64,000 bases of DNA from Pseudomonas baltica (GCF_031880315.1 NZ_CP134771.1:5142501-5206500), one strand, 5' to 3'; shown: positions 35,821 to 44,808, counted from the first letter of the stretch. Numbers and translations are program-made. The notes: generated from the sequence alone by a model not told the origin.

Positions 35821-36939
35821 ATGATATTGAGCACGCTGACCCAGCTACCGCACGCATCGCCAGGCCAAGCCCCTGTCCAGTCCGTCAACGGCGCAGCGGT
35901 CAAGCTTCGAGTCGAGGGCCTGGGCAAGCGCTATGGCAATATCGACGCCTTGCATGCCCTCGACCTGCAAGTGCGCAGCGGCGAATTGCTGACCCTGCTC
36001 GGGGCTTCGGGCTCCGGCAAGACCACACTCTTGCAGATCATCAGCGGCCTGGTCGCGCCCACCAGCGGCCGAATCCTGATCGATGATCGCGACCAGACCC
36101 ACGCCCCGGCGCACCAGCGCGACATCGGCGTGGTATTCCAGAATTACGCGCTGTTCCCGCACCTGACCGTCGCCCAGAACGTCGGCTTTGCCCTGGACAT
36201 GCGCGCAGTCTCGCGCAATGAAGCGCAACGGCGCATCAGCGAGGCGCTGACCATGGTCGGCCTCGATTCCATGCATCAGCGTTTCCCGCGCGAACTGTCC
36301 GGCGGCCAGCAACAACGGGTCGCGCTGGCCCGCTGCTTCATCTACAAGCCTTCGCTGATCCTGATGGACGAACCGCTGTCTGCGCTGGATCGCAAGCTGC
36401 GTGAAACCATGCAGATGGAGATCAAGCGTCTGCACCGCGAAACCGGCTCGACGATCATTTTCGTCACCCACGATCAGGACGAAGCGCTGGCGCTGTCTGA
36501 CCGCATCTGCATGATGCACAACGGTCGCATCGAGCAGATCGATGATCCGCAGACGATGTACGAGCGCCCGCGCACCCTCGCCGTGGCGCGCTTCATCGGT
36601 ATTTCCAACGTGCTGGAAGGCAAGGTGCTGCCCGGCAATCGCCTCGACGGCGCCGATGGCAACGTCGCACTGCCCGAGGGCCATGGCGCGCAGGCGAACC
36701 AGTCCGGCGCGCTGGTGATCCGCCCCGAACACCTGCATGCAGTGGCCGCCGAGCAGGGCGCCTTGCAGGGGCAAGTCGTCGACTCGGTGTACGCGGGCGT
36801 CGAGACCCGTGTGGTGGTACGCCTGGCTTCAGGCAATTTGTTGGTCGTGCGCCGTTCGGGCGGCGATGCGCCATTGACGATCGGCAGTCGAATCGGTCTC
36901 GAATGGCTCGCGCAGCACGCTCGCTTTCTTCCCGCGTAA
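35821..36939 (+). CDS. ABC importer ATP-binding protein, PotA type
   Basis: A 372-residue ATPase with Walker A GASGSGKTT, Q-loop VVFQNYALFPHLT, signature LSGGQQQRVALARC, Walker B LILMDEPLSALD and a C-terminal TOBE-like domain (about 290-370). This layout matches the spermidine/putrescine-type (PotA/PotG) importers. It is the first gene of a five-gene operon with the binding protein, a monooxygenase, a fused permease and a flavin reductase. Confidence 0.9.
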   Translation: MILSTLTQLPHASPGQAPVQSVNGAAVKLRVEGLGKRYGNIDALHALDLQVRSGELLTLLGASGSGKTTLLQIISGLVAPTSGRILIDDRDQTHAPAHQRDIGVVFQNYALFPHLTVAQNVGFALDMRAVSRNEAQRRISEALTMVGLDSMHQRFPRELSGGQQQRVALARCFIYKPSLILMDEPLSALDRKLRETMQMEIKRLHRETGSTIIFVTHDQDEALALSDRICMMHNGRIEQIDDPQTMYERPRTLAVARFIGISNVLEGKVLPGNRLDGADGNVALPEGHGAQANQSGALVIRPEHLHAVAAEQGALQGQVVDSVYAGVETRVVVRLASGNLLVVRRSGGDAPLTIGSRIGLEWLAQHARFLPA

Positions 36940-37015
36940 GGCCGTCGTTGTCGCCTGCGTTGGCTTTATCAGCCTGCCAAATCATTCGAAAGTCTATTTA
37001 TTCGGGGAAGCAGTG

Positions 37016-38086
37016 ATGTCAGATGCCAAGAGTTTTTCGCGCCGCAATGTGATCAAGGGGGCCGGCGTCGCGACCGCCGGCGTGGCGCTTTCCAGCATGT
37101 GGAGCGGTAATCGCGCGTTTGGCGCCGAGACCATCACCGTGGCAGACGTTGGCGGCTCGGTCGGCCCGACCCTGCGCAAGGCGTTTTATGATCCCTTTGA
37201 AAAGGAAACCGGCATCAAGGTGATCAGCGTCGCCCATGACTCCGATCCGGTGACCCAGTTCAAGCTGCTCGTCGATGCCAAGACCTACATCTGGGACGTC
37301 AGCATGGTGACCCAGGACCACGTGGCGCGCCTGACTTCGCCCAAGAACTACCTCGCCGACCTGAATATTCCTGCCGGCAAAGGCCAGGATGTGCTGCCGG
37401 GCATGCTCAAGAGCAACTGGCTGGGCTTCTCGGTGTTCGGCATCATCATGGCCTACAACACCAAGACCTACGCGGGCAAAACGCCGGCCACCTGGGCCGA
37501 TTATTGGGATACCAAGCAGTTTCCGGGGCGCCGCGGCCTGTACAAGAGCCCTTGGGGGACCCTGGAAATGGCCTTGCTCGCCGATGGCGTGGCCGGTAAG
37601 GATCTTTACCCGCTGGATGTCGATCGCGCGTTCAAGAAGCTTGACCAGATTCGCGATGATGTCTCCGTCTGGTGGTCCGCCGGCGCGCAGAATACGCAGA
37701 TCCTGCAAAGTGGCGAAGTCGACATCGCCGATACCTGGACCTCCCGTGGCTACGCCGCCAAGGTCTCCGGCGCTCCTGTGAACATGGTGTTTCAAGGCCT
37801 CTATTCGGTAGATGGCTGGTCGATCCCGGTGGGCACCCCCAAGCTCGACCTGGCGCGCAAGTTCGTCGAATTCTGCATGCGTCCCGAGCAGCAGGCGGTG
37901 TATTCGTCGCTCAGTGCCAATGGCCCGAGCAACAAGCGCGCGTTCGAATTCATGACCCCTGAGCAGGCCGCCGTCCTGCCCAGCTCCCCGGACAACCTCA
38001 AGCACCTCACCGAATTGGATTCCACCTGGTGGGGCAGCAACTACGACGCCGTCGTTGCACGCTTTCAGGAATGGATGCTGGGTTGA
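37016..38086 (+). CDS. ABC importer substrate-binding protein (Tat-exported)
   Basis: A 356-residue periplasmic protein; the ATG at 37016 follows GGGGAAG. The N-terminus has a twin-arginine motif (SRRNVIKGAG) and cleavage after FGAET. The mature part belongs to the PotD-like extracellular solute-binding group (TWADYWDTKQFPGRRGL, WSIPVGTPKLDLARKFVEFCM). The ligand is unknown; such proteins bind polyamines or other organic cations and acids. Confidence 0.87.
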   Translation: MSDAKSFSRRNVIKGAGVATAGVALSSMWSGNRAFGAETITVADVGGSVGPTLRKAFYDPFEKETGIKVISVAHDSDPVTQFKLLVDAKTYIWDVSMVTQDHVARLTSPKNYLADLNIPAGKGQDVLPGMLKSNWLGFSVFGIIMAYNTKTYAGKTPATWADYWDTKQFPGRRGLYKSPWGTLEMALLADGVAGKDLYPLDVDRAFKKLDQIRDDVSVWWSAGAQNTQILQSGEVDIADTWTSRGYAAKVSGAPVNMVFQGLYSVDGWSIPVGTPKLDLARKFVEFCMRPEQQAVYSSLSANGPSNKRAFEFMTPEQAAVLPSSPDNLKHLTELDSTWWGSNYDAVVARFQEWMLG

Positions 38087-38131
38087 TCCCGGCGTCATCG
38101 CCACACGTCCACTGACTCCAGGAACCTGTAC

Positions 38132-39463
38132 ATGAGCACCACTCGACACATGGCCTTGGCCACCCTGATCCAGGGGACCGGCGCCCATCCGGCCTCGTGG
38201 CTGCAGACCGGTACGCCGGACGATGCTTCCACCAGCATCGAGCATTTCATCTCCATGGCGCAGCTCGCCGAGCGTGGCTGTTTCGACATCTTCTTCATCG
38301 CCGACACCCCCGCTGCGCGCACCGACAATCTGTACGCCTGGAAGCGCTTTCCGTTCTTCATGAACGTGTTCGAACCCATTACCCTGCTGTCGGCGCTGGC
38401 AGTGGCGACCAAGCACATCGGCCTGGGTGCCACGGCTTCAACCAGCTTCATGGAGCCCTACAACCTGGCGCGCCAATTCGCTTCCCTCGATCACCTCAGC
38501 CACGGCCGCGCGGCCTGGAACGTGGTCACCAGCGCCAATGACTACGCGGCGCGCAACTTCGGCCTCGACAAGCTGCCGCCCCACGCTGAACGCTATGATA
38601 AGGCCAAGGAATTCATGGAAGTGGTCGAGGCGCTCTGGGACACCTGGGAAGACGATGCCTTCGTCCATGACAAGGCCAATGTCCTGAACTTCCTGCCTGA
38701 AAAACAACACGCGGTGCACCACGACGGCAAGTACTTCAATGTCCACGGTGCGCTTAACATCGCCCGCGCACCGCAGGGCAAGCCGGTCATCATCCAGGCC
38801 GGTGCTTCGGAAACCGGCAAGGACTTCGCGGCGAAAACCGCTGAAGTGGTATTCGCCTCCGATCCGACCGTGGAAAAGGGCAAGGTCTTCTACGACGATC
38901 TCAAGAGCCGGGTAGTCAAGTTCGGGCGTTCTCCTGACGAACTGAAGATTCTCACCGGTCTGTCGGTGGTCATCGGCGCGACCCCTGAAGAGGCAGAAGC
39001 CAAGTACCAGCACCTGCAAAACATGATTCATCCCGACGTCGGCCGCATGCGCCTGGCCCAGGACCTGGAAACCGATCTGTCCGATCTGCCGCTGGACGAG
39101 CCGATTCCGGAAGAGCGCATCCCGGCGACGTCGAATTTCCATCGCGCATACTTCGATTACATCGTCAACATGATCCGCGTTGAGAAGCTGACCCTTAGGG
39201 AAATGTGCATGCGCTACGAGCGTGGCAACGTGACCTTCCGTGGGACCGCCGTGCAGGTGGCCGATCACATGCAGGAATGGCTCGACGGCGGTGCGGCGGA
39301 CGGCTTCATGATGATTTTCCATACCATGCCGGGCGGCATGCAGGACTTCGTCGAGCAGGTCGTGCCCTTGCTGCAGGAGCGCGGGCTGATGAAGCGCGAA
39401 TACACCGGCAAGACCCTGCGTGACCACCTGGGCCTGGCGCGGCCTGCCAATCGGCACGTTTGA
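38132..39463 (+). CDS. LLM-class flavin-dependent monooxygenase (NtaA/SnaA/DszA type)
   Basis: A 443-residue bacterial-luciferase-like monooxygenase of the NtaA/SnaA/DszA/EmoA branch (HMALATLIQGTGAHPASWL, FDIFFIADTPA, HLSHGRAAWNVVTS, GKPVIIQAGASETGKDFA, EVVFA). These enzymes use reduced FMN from a separate reductase to oxidise C-N or C-S bonds in xenobiotic or sulfur/nitrogen compounds. The reductase is two genes downstream. The substrate presumably comes through the ABC importer encoded around it. Confidence 0.88.
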   Translation: MSTTRHMALATLIQGTGAHPASWLQTGTPDDASTSIEHFISMAQLAERGCFDIFFIADTPAARTDNLYAWKRFPFFMNVFEPITLLSALAVATKHIGLGATASTSFMEPYNLARQFASLDHLSHGRAAWNVVTSANDYAARNFGLDKLPPHAERYDKAKEFMEVVEALWDTWEDDAFVHDKANVLNFLPEKQHAVHHDGKYFNVHGALNIARAPQGKPVIIQAGASETGKDFAAKTAEVVFASDPTVEKGKVFYDDLKSRVVKFGRSPDELKILTGLSVVIGATPEEAEAKYQHLQNMIHPDVGRMRLAQDLETDLSDLPLDEPIPEERIPATSNFHRAYFDYIVNMIRVEKLTLREMCMRYERGNVTFRGTAVQVADHMQEWLDGGAADGFMMIFHTMPGGMQDFVEQVVPLLQERGLMKREYTGKTLRDHLGLARPANRHV

Positions 39464-39484
39464 ATCCACCTGCAGGAGGTCGCT

Positions 39485-41266
39485 ATGACTGAGCTGGCGA
39501 TACAAACCGTAGGGTCCAAGGCCCCTCGGGCACCCTGGCATGCGTTGAGCGCGATCTGGCTGGTAGTCCCGGGCGTGGTGTTTCTCGCGGCATTTCTACT
39601 GTATCCATCGTTCCAGTTGCTGGTGGTCAGTCTTCAGGATCCACGCAGCGGCGCATGGACCCTGGCCGCGTTCCACAAGGTGTTCGCCGGTGGTGTGTAT
39701 ACCCGCACGCTGGGCGTGACGTTTTCAATCGCCTTGCAAACCACCTTCTGGTGCATGCTTGCGGGCTATCCGCTGGCGTACTGGCTGGCCCGCATGAGCC
39801 CCAGGCGGCAGCGGATATCGGCGTTGTTCGTGCTGCTGCCGTTCTGGACCAGCGCGCTGGTGAAGAACTTTGCCTGGCTGGTGTTTCTAGGGCGCAACGG
39901 TGTGGTCAACGATTTGCTGGCGGTCATGGGATTTACCCATGGCGAGCTGTTGTTTCAGCGTGCCACCGTAGTGTTTTCGATGATTCATACTCTGTTGCCG
40001 CTGGCCGTGGTGGTGATGCTGCCGATCATGAATCAAATCGATCGACAGCTGAGTCAGGCAGCGGATACGTTAGGAGCCAGCGCACCGCAACGCTTCTGGC
40101 GGATCTATCTGCCGTTGTCGATGCCGGGGGTGGCGGCGGCCGGTTTGCTGGTGTTCATCAGCGCGCTGGGTTTTTTCATTGCTCCAACCTTGCTGGGTGG
40201 GGCGAAGGACACCATGCTCAGTCAGTTGATCATCGTGCAGATCAATCAACTGCAGAACTGGCAGATGGGCGCGGCCATCGCGGTGATGCTGGTACTGGCA
40301 GCGCTGGCCACTTGCTTCATCTATGACCGGACTTTCGGCCTGTCGACCTTGTCCGGTGCTTCCAGTGACCGCCATCAGCGTGACGGCCTGACGCGCCGAC
40401 TGGGGCTTGGGTTGGCGGCGACCATGGGTAATCTGTGCGACGGCCTGGCGCGGGCCTGGTTGCGGCTGTTCGGCGCACGCGACGCGGGCTGGATCCTGTC
40501 GAGCTATGCCTGGTTGGTCATGGCGGTCCTGATCGTGCCGATCCTGGCCTTTGTGCCTATGGCCTTCACTTCATCGAATTTCCTCACCTTCCCGCCGTCA
40601 GGCCTGAGCTTCAAGTGGTTCGCTCAATACCTGCAGTCGCCGCTGTGGGTGGGGGCGACCCTGCGCTCGTTCGGTATCGGCATCGTTACCGCGCTGATCA
40701 CGGTAATGCTCGCCACCCTGGCGGCGTTCGGCCTGGCCCGTAGCCGCAGTCGCCTGGGTGGCGTGGCGTTTCTGCTGTTCATGACGCCGATGATCGTGCC
40801 ACCTATGGTCATCTCGGTGTCGCTGTTTTATTTGTTCGCGCACATGTCACTGGTCGCCACCAATCTGGGGATCATCATCGGACACACCGTGATTGCCTTG
40901 CCCATGGCCTTCGTGGTGTTACTGGCGACGTTCAAGCACTATGACTGGCGTCTCGATCAGGCTGCCGCTACTCTGGGCGCCGCGCCGTGGCGAGTGTTCT
41001 GCAAGGTGACGTTGCCGTTGATCAAGGGTGGGCTGTTCGCCGGCCTGGTGACGGCGTTCCTGCAATCGTTCGAAGAACTGACCGTGGCGATGTTCATCGG
41101 CGGCGGGCTCAAGACCACGCTGCCCAAGCAAATGTGGGACGATATCCTGCTGCAGGTGACGCCGACGCTCGCTGCCGCTTCGGTGGTGGTACTGTTGATC
41201 GTCTGTGTGCTGTTCTCCCTCATGGAATATTTCCGTCCTGCCGATCATCAAGCGAGTGCATCGTGA
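39485..41266 (+). CDS. Fused two-domain ABC permease (PotB-PotC fusion)
   Basis: A 593-residue protein about twice the length of a single PotB or PotC permease. It contains two complete permease modules: residues ~1-300 with an EAA-type loop QAADTLGASAPQRFWRIYLP, and ~320-590 with a second QAAATLGAAPWRVFCKVTLP. Each module has about six membrane helices. One polypeptide therefore supplies both membrane subunits of the importer. AGGAGG precedes the ATG. Its stop overlaps the GTG start of the reductase gene. Confidence 0.9.
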   Translation: MTELAIQTVGSKAPRAPWHALSAIWLVVPGVVFLAAFLLYPSFQLLVVSLQDPRSGAWTLAAFHKVFAGGVYTRTLGVTFSIALQTTFWCMLAGYPLAYWLARMSPRRQRISALFVLLPFWTSALVKNFAWLVFLGRNGVVNDLLAVMGFTHGELLFQRATVVFSMIHTLLPLAVVVMLPIMNQIDRQLSQAADTLGASAPQRFWRIYLPLSMPGVAAAGLLVFISALGFFIAPTLLGGAKDTMLSQLIIVQINQLQNWQMGAAIAVMLVLAALATCFIYDRTFGLSTLSGASSDRHQRDGLTRRLGLGLAATMGNLCDGLARAWLRLFGARDAGWILSSYAWLVMAVLIVPILAFVPMAFTSSNFLTFPPSGLSFKWFAQYLQSPLWVGATLRSFGIGIVTALITVMLATLAAFGLARSRSRLGGVAFLLFMTPMIVPPMVISVSLFYLFAHMSLVATNLGIIIGHTVIALPMAFVVLLATFKHYDWRLDQAAATLGAAPWRVFCKVTLPLIKGGLFAGLVTAFLQSFEELTVAMFIGGGLKTTLPKQMWDDILLQVTPTLAAASVVVLLIVCVLFSLMEYFRPADHQASAS

Positions 41267-41775
41267 CTGAACAACTGATTGAAACCCCACAGGTAGCCAT
41301 CGCTACCTTTCGTGATGCCATGGCCCGCCTGGGAGCTGCCGTGCACGTGGTCACCAGCAATGGGTCGGCCGGGGAAACCGGTTTTACCGCTACGGCGGTG
41401 TGCAGCGTGACCGATACGCCGCCGACTTTGGTGGTGTGCCTGAACCGCAATGCCTCGGCGTATGCCGCTGTGGTGCAGAACGGCGTGCTGTGCGTCAACA
41501 CCCTGGCATCGCAGCAGCAGGAGATCTCGCAGGTATTCGGGGGCAAGACATCCATGGCCGAGCGCTTCGCCAAAGGGCAGTGGACCACCTTGCAGACCGG
41601 ATCACCGGTACTGCACGGAGCCATTGCCAATTTCGACTGTCGGATAGTGCAGACCTTGCAGGTGGGTACTCATGACCTGTTGATCTGTGAGGCAGTGGCG
41701 ATCCTCTGCGAGGCCGATTCACCCGGCCTGCTGTACGTGGACCGCAACTATCATGCGGGGCCTGCCGGTCAGTGA
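41263..41775 (+). CDS. Flavin reductase (monooxygenase component B)
   Basis: A 170-residue flavin reductase-like protein (RutF/HpaC/NtaB group). The start is a GTG at 41263 overlapping the permease stop (GTGA), so expression is coupled. It shows FRDAMARLGAAVHVVTSNG, GFTATAVCSVTDTPPTLVVCLN, FCVNTLA-like LCVNTLASQQ and HGAIANFDC. It supplies reduced flavin to the LLM monooxygenase of the same operon. Its end overlaps the convergent small secreted protein gene by 7 bases. Confidence 0.88.
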   Translation: MTEQLIETPQVAIATFRDAMARLGAAVHVVTSNGSAGETGFTATAVCSVTDTPPTLVVCLNRNASAYAAVVQNGVLCVNTLASQQQEISQVFGGKTSMAERFAKGQWTTLQTGSPVLHGAIANFDCRIVQTLQVGTHDLLICEAVAILCEADSPGLLYVDRNYHAGPAGQ

Positions 41776-42164
41776 GCGTGCTTGCTGCCCCCGGACTTGG
41801 TCGGCTCGGCTCTGGGCTTTGACCTGGCGGCGGCAGCGCGTTGGCGCTTCTCGTGGGCGATACAGCCATCCAGGTAGGTCTTGCTGACCACGGCAGGTTT
41901 GACGCGGCTTTTGCTGGCAAACGTCTGGTTAGTGATGCCCACCTCCATTTTGCTCATCGCGGGATTGGGGTATTTTTTCTCCAGCAAGTGCTTGCGTGTG
42001 CTGTAAAGCGTCTTGCCACTGAGTTTTGCCTGCTGCGCCTGAGCGGCGATACCCGCCCCCCATTTGCACAGTTTGAGATCGGCAGGGGCGATGTCCTTCG
42101 CTTCGGCTGAAGCCATGGCCCCTAGGCACAACAGCGTTGCGCCCAGCAATACTGTAAAACGCAT
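41769..42164 (-). CDS. Small secreted basic protein, function unknown
   Basis: A 131-residue protein with a signal peptide (MRFTVLLGATLLCLGAMASAEA). The mature part has two Cys (KLCKWG, LDGCIAH), a YPNPAMSKMEVGITN segment and a Lys/Arg/Ala-rich tail ending in His. Not recognised. Its last 7 bases overlap the flavin reductase gene on the other strand. Confidence 0.6.
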   Translation of the reverse strand: MRFTVLLGATLLCLGAMASAEAKDIAPADLKLCKWGAGIAAQAQQAKLSGKTLYSTRKHLLEKKYPNPAMSKMEVGITNQTFASKSRVKPAVVSKTYLDGCIAHEKRQRAAAARSKPRAEPTKSGGSKHAH

Positions 42165-42173
42165 GCATCCCTC

Positions 42174-43016
42174 CTAGTTTTTTCCGACCGCCAGAGTATT
42201 GGTGAACTGCGCTTGCATAAAGATCGGCGCGTGGTCCGACACGGTCTTGCGCGCTTTCTCGTGGGTCATGCCAAGGAACGCCGGGTAGTTGAAGATCTGC
42301 GTACTCTTCACTTTGATCGGGCTGTCGTTGGCAACGATGATGTTGTCGTACAGATTGGCGAACTTGCCATCCTTGACCGATAGCGTGCTGGCGCCGTCAG
42401 TGACCAGTGGCGAAGCGCGGGTGCGGATATCAGCCCAGGCCGGCGATATGGGTTTGGTGTTGAAGTCGCCCATCAACAGAATTGCTGGCTTTTTGGTATA
42501 GGTCTGGCCGAGCCAGTCCCAGTAGTCACCCAAGGCGGTAATTTCCTTGGAGCGGTCCTTGGTGGATTTGCCGTAGACGATATGCACGGTGGCGGCAACG
42601 AACGCGCTTTTATCCGCCGTGGATTTGAAGCGGGCCGAGAAGGGCTCTCGGGCGAACAGATCGCGACGGTCAATGTAAGTGGTCGCGCCGTCCAGGTAGG
42701 TCACTGCACTGTCGCGCCAGACGAAACCGTACATTTCCTTGTATGAACTGCGCCCCGAGGCATCCGACGCGAGCATCGACCATTTCTCGTGGGTGACTTG
42801 CTCCAGGGCATTCTTGAGGGCGAGCAGGCCCTCCTCACTCATTACTTCCTGGACCGCGAGAAAGTCCACGTGCTGGGCGACCTTGGCAATACTGGGGATG
42901 TCCTTGTTGGGGCGGACACTGAGATGCTCGAGGTTCCAGGTGCCGATTCGTACATCGGCGAAGGCTTGGGCAGACAGGGTCAGCAGCATCAGCGCTGCCA
43001 GGAAAATCTTTTTCAT
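42174..43016 (-). CDS. Secreted endonuclease/exonuclease/phosphatase family protein
   Basis: A 280-residue protein with a signal peptide (MKKIFLAALMLLTLSAQAFA). The DNase I-like fold motifs are in order: GTWNLEHL, FLAVQEV (metal-binding Glu), LLMGDFNTKPIS and the C-terminal SDHAPI (catalytic Asp-His). It should be a periplasmic or extracellular Mg-dependent nuclease or phosphodiesterase. It lies 53 bases downstream of a LexA-box-controlled DUF1654 gene on the same strand with no clear terminator between, so it may belong to the SOS regulon. Confidence 0.82.
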   Translation of the reverse strand: MKKIFLAALMLLTLSAQAFADVRIGTWNLEHLSVRPNKDIPSIAKVAQHVDFLAVQEVMSEEGLLALKNALEQVTHEKWSMLASDASGRSSYKEMYGFVWRDSAVTYLDGATTYIDRRDLFAREPFSARFKSTADKSAFVAATVHIVYGKSTKDRSKEITALGDYWDWLGQTYTKKPAILLMGDFNTKPISPAWADIRTRASPLVTDGASTLSVKDGKFANLYDNIIVANDSPIKVKSTQIFNYPAFLGMTHEKARKTVSDHAPIFMQAQFTNTLAVGKN

Positions 43017-43069
43017 GGTTATCCGAAAAGCGGGAGGGTATTGACGGGCCGTATCGTTGAAGGCGTGTT

Positions 43070-43315
43070 TCAGTCTTCCTTGGGAACGGTCCAGAACAGC
43101 TGTACACCGCCGTCATCGCGGTGGGCGAGGGTGACGTTGTCGTTTTCAGCGATCTCTTCCAGCAGGTTGCCCCAGTCGTCGTCGGACTCTTGCGGTAGCT
43201 TGAAGATCAGCGCGCTTTTGGATTTTTGCGCGTTGGTGCCGTTGATGATTTTTTGTATGCGGGTGCCCATGACTGCAAAAGAGCTGAGAGCGGGGGCTGC
43301 AGAAGTTTTCGCCAC
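43070..43315 (-). CDS. DUF1654 family protein
   Basis: An 81-residue protein starting with GTG (43315) behind AAGGAG. It carries the DUF1654 core: GTRIQKIINGTNAQKSKSALIFKLPQES, DDWGNLLEEIAENDNVTLAHRDDGGVQLFW. The family is Pseudomonas-centred and of unclear function. A perfect CTGT-N8-ACAG LexA box lies 21 bases upstream of the start, so DNA-damage induction is likely. Confidence 0.8.
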   Translation of the reverse strand: MAKTSAAPALSSFAVMGTRIQKIINGTNAQKSKSALIFKLPQESDDDWGNLLEEIAENDNVTLAHRDDGGVQLFWTVPKED

Positions 43316-43335
43316 GAAGCGGCTCCTTGGGTTGC

Positions 43336-43351
43336 TGTATGTGCATACAGT
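43336..43351 (-). promoter_or_regulatory. LexA (SOS) box
   Basis: CTGTATGTGCATACAG matches the gammaproteobacterial consensus CTGT-N8-ACAG exactly and is itself fully palindromic. It ends 21 bases before the GTG of the DUF1654 gene, a normal place to block its promoter. Confidence 0.8.
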
Positions 43352-43524
43352 ATTTCACTGCAGAACTTTTCGCAACAGGGAGGAGGGCAAGAAGCGCTTC
43401 AGACAGCGATTTTGCAATTTTGCTGCAGGAGTTGGGAAAAAAATACAGGGTGAACAAGGAGATAGGGAAAATCGAGGAGTAGCGCCTGGCGCTCGCATGG
43501 GCGGGCGCCAGATGGCGGGAGGGC

Positions 43525-43755
43525 TCAGCTCGCGTGAGAGACTTCACCCGAGGTTTGGGTGTGGGACACGTGCTGTTGGGCGAAATAACGTTCGAAGTGC
43601 TTGCCGACGAACAAGTGCGCGGCCTCGATACCAAGCTCACGAATCAGCAGGTCGATACCGATGATCGCCAGTTCTTCGGGGTTGCCCGGGCTGTAGTTGG
43701 ACTGCCCCTGAGGCCACGTCGCATCGATTCGGGAGTGTATGGTTACGTTTGCCAT
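43525..43755 (-). CDS. Small conserved protein, function unknown
   Basis: A 76-residue protein starting at the ATG at 43755 (MANVTIHSRIDATWPQG). It is soluble, with no signal peptide; NYSPGNPEELAIIGIDLLIRELGIEAA suggests a helix-rich centre and the tail is His/Ser-rich. Not recognised. Divergent from the next gene. Confidence 0.6.
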   Translation of the reverse strand: MANVTIHSRIDATWPQGQSNYSPGNPEELAIIGIDLLIRELGIEAAHLFVGKHFERYFAQQHVSHTQTSGEVSHAS

Positions 43756-43946
43756 GGGGTTCTCGCAGTGCCTGCTGTGCGTGGCGGTGCCTTGTGGCCG
43801 AGGCCTTGGGGCGCTGGGTGGCGTGGCGCGGCCATGCCGATCCGATGGGTGCAGTAAACCATTTTGCGCAAGGTTTCGCACCTGCACGTGGGCATCACGC
43901 CGACGACATGCCACACTTGGGGCTTTTTGAATTCAGGAAAACTGTC

Positions 43947-44252
43947 GTGCAGATCGATCTCAAAGAGCCTGACCAATTTACCGAGTCGGCGGTCCGTCTA
44001 TTGATCGCCAGCGGCCAGGATTCGGTGCACAACCAGCTGCGGGTCAGTTCGGCGGGGATGGCCTATCTTTCTGTCGATGCGATAGGTGGGGCGGCGATCG
44101 AAGGATTGTGCTTTCGCTTTGAGACCTGGTCGGCGGGGTCCGGCTGTGTCGGTGAGGTTGCGGCGTGTGATGAGGTATGGGTGCGGCAGATCTTCAACGC
44201 GCTGCGTGAGCACTGGACCAATCCCGGGCAAGACTACATCGATGTCTATTGA
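43947..44252 (+). CDS. Conserved protein, function unknown
   Basis: A 101-residue protein; a GTG start at 43947 follows AGGAAA. The frame is open upstream to 43749, but that part lies over the opposite-strand gene and has no SD. It is acidic and mixed alpha/beta, with DLKEPDQFTESAVRLLIASGQDSVHNQLRVS at the start. Not recognised. Confidence 0.6.
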   Translation: MQIDLKEPDQFTESAVRLLIASGQDSVHNQLRVSSAGMAYLSVDAIGGAAIEGLCFRFETWSAGSGCVGEVAACDEVWVRQIFNALREHWTNPGQDYIDVY

Positions 44253-44391
44253 GTTCTTGCGGGGTTGGTAAACATCCTGACACGATTGCGCCGTCATGCA
44301 AGGCGTCTATCTCGGGCAAAATTGGGGCCTTTTGCAACATGACGGCAGTGATGTTGTCGCACGAAAGGCAAATTTCACTCTAGGAGGCTTC

Positions 44392-44721
44392 ATGCCCTGC
44401 ATGCGCGTTTCATCCCTTCCCTTGCTCGCGGTACTGGCGTTGGCTGGCTGCTCTACCGGGGGGGCCGACAAGTCGCCGGTTGCCGATCCTGCATCCGCGC
44501 CGGTCGTAGCGACTGATGGCCGCTGCGATTCCGACCTGGCAAAATTCGCCGTGGGCCAGATGGCCAGTTCGGCTTTGCTGCAACAGGCTCAGCAACGCTC
44601 GGGAGCGCAAACGGCACGTATTCTTCGGCCTGGGGACATCATGACTTTGGAGTATCGCTCGGAGCGCTTGAATCTCAATGTCGACGCTCAGGGCGTGGTG
44701 GCACGCGTCAACTGCGGTTGA
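44392..44721 (+). CDS. I78-family peptidase inhibitor lipoprotein
   Basis: A 109-residue protein with a strong SD (TAGGAGG) before the ATG at 44392. A signal peptide ends in lipobox LALAGC. The C-terminal half matches the I78 (potato inhibitor I-like) family: CDSDLAKFAVGQ, then AQTARILRPGDIMTLEYRSERLNLNVDAQGVVARVNCG. It should inhibit serine proteases in the periplasm or at the outer membrane. Confidence 0.82.
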   Translation: MPCMRVSSLPLLAVLALAGCSTGGADKSPVADPASAPVVATDGRCDSDLAKFAVGQMASSALLQQAQQRSGAQTARILRPGDIMTLEYRSERLNLNVDAQGVVARVNCG

Positions 44722-44765
44722 TCGAAAGACCGGCCCTGGAAGAGTTTTAGGTAAATTACAAGCAT

Positions 44766-44794
44766 AAAAAAACCCGTCCGAAGACGGGTTTTTT
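44766..44794. terminator. Bidirectional rho-independent terminator
   Basis: A 10-bp stem AAAACCCGTC/GACGGGTTTT with a CGAA loop has A-runs on one side and T-runs on the other. It lies between the convergent I78 inhibitor and cold-shock genes and can serve both. Confidence 0.88.
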
Positions 44795-44808
44795 CAGTTT
44801 CGGGGAGA

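Noticed and set aside
37019..38416. 465-codon minus-strand frame opposite the binding protein and monooxygenase genes
   Set aside because: Antisense of two well supported genes, crossing the gap between them; no SD or domain.
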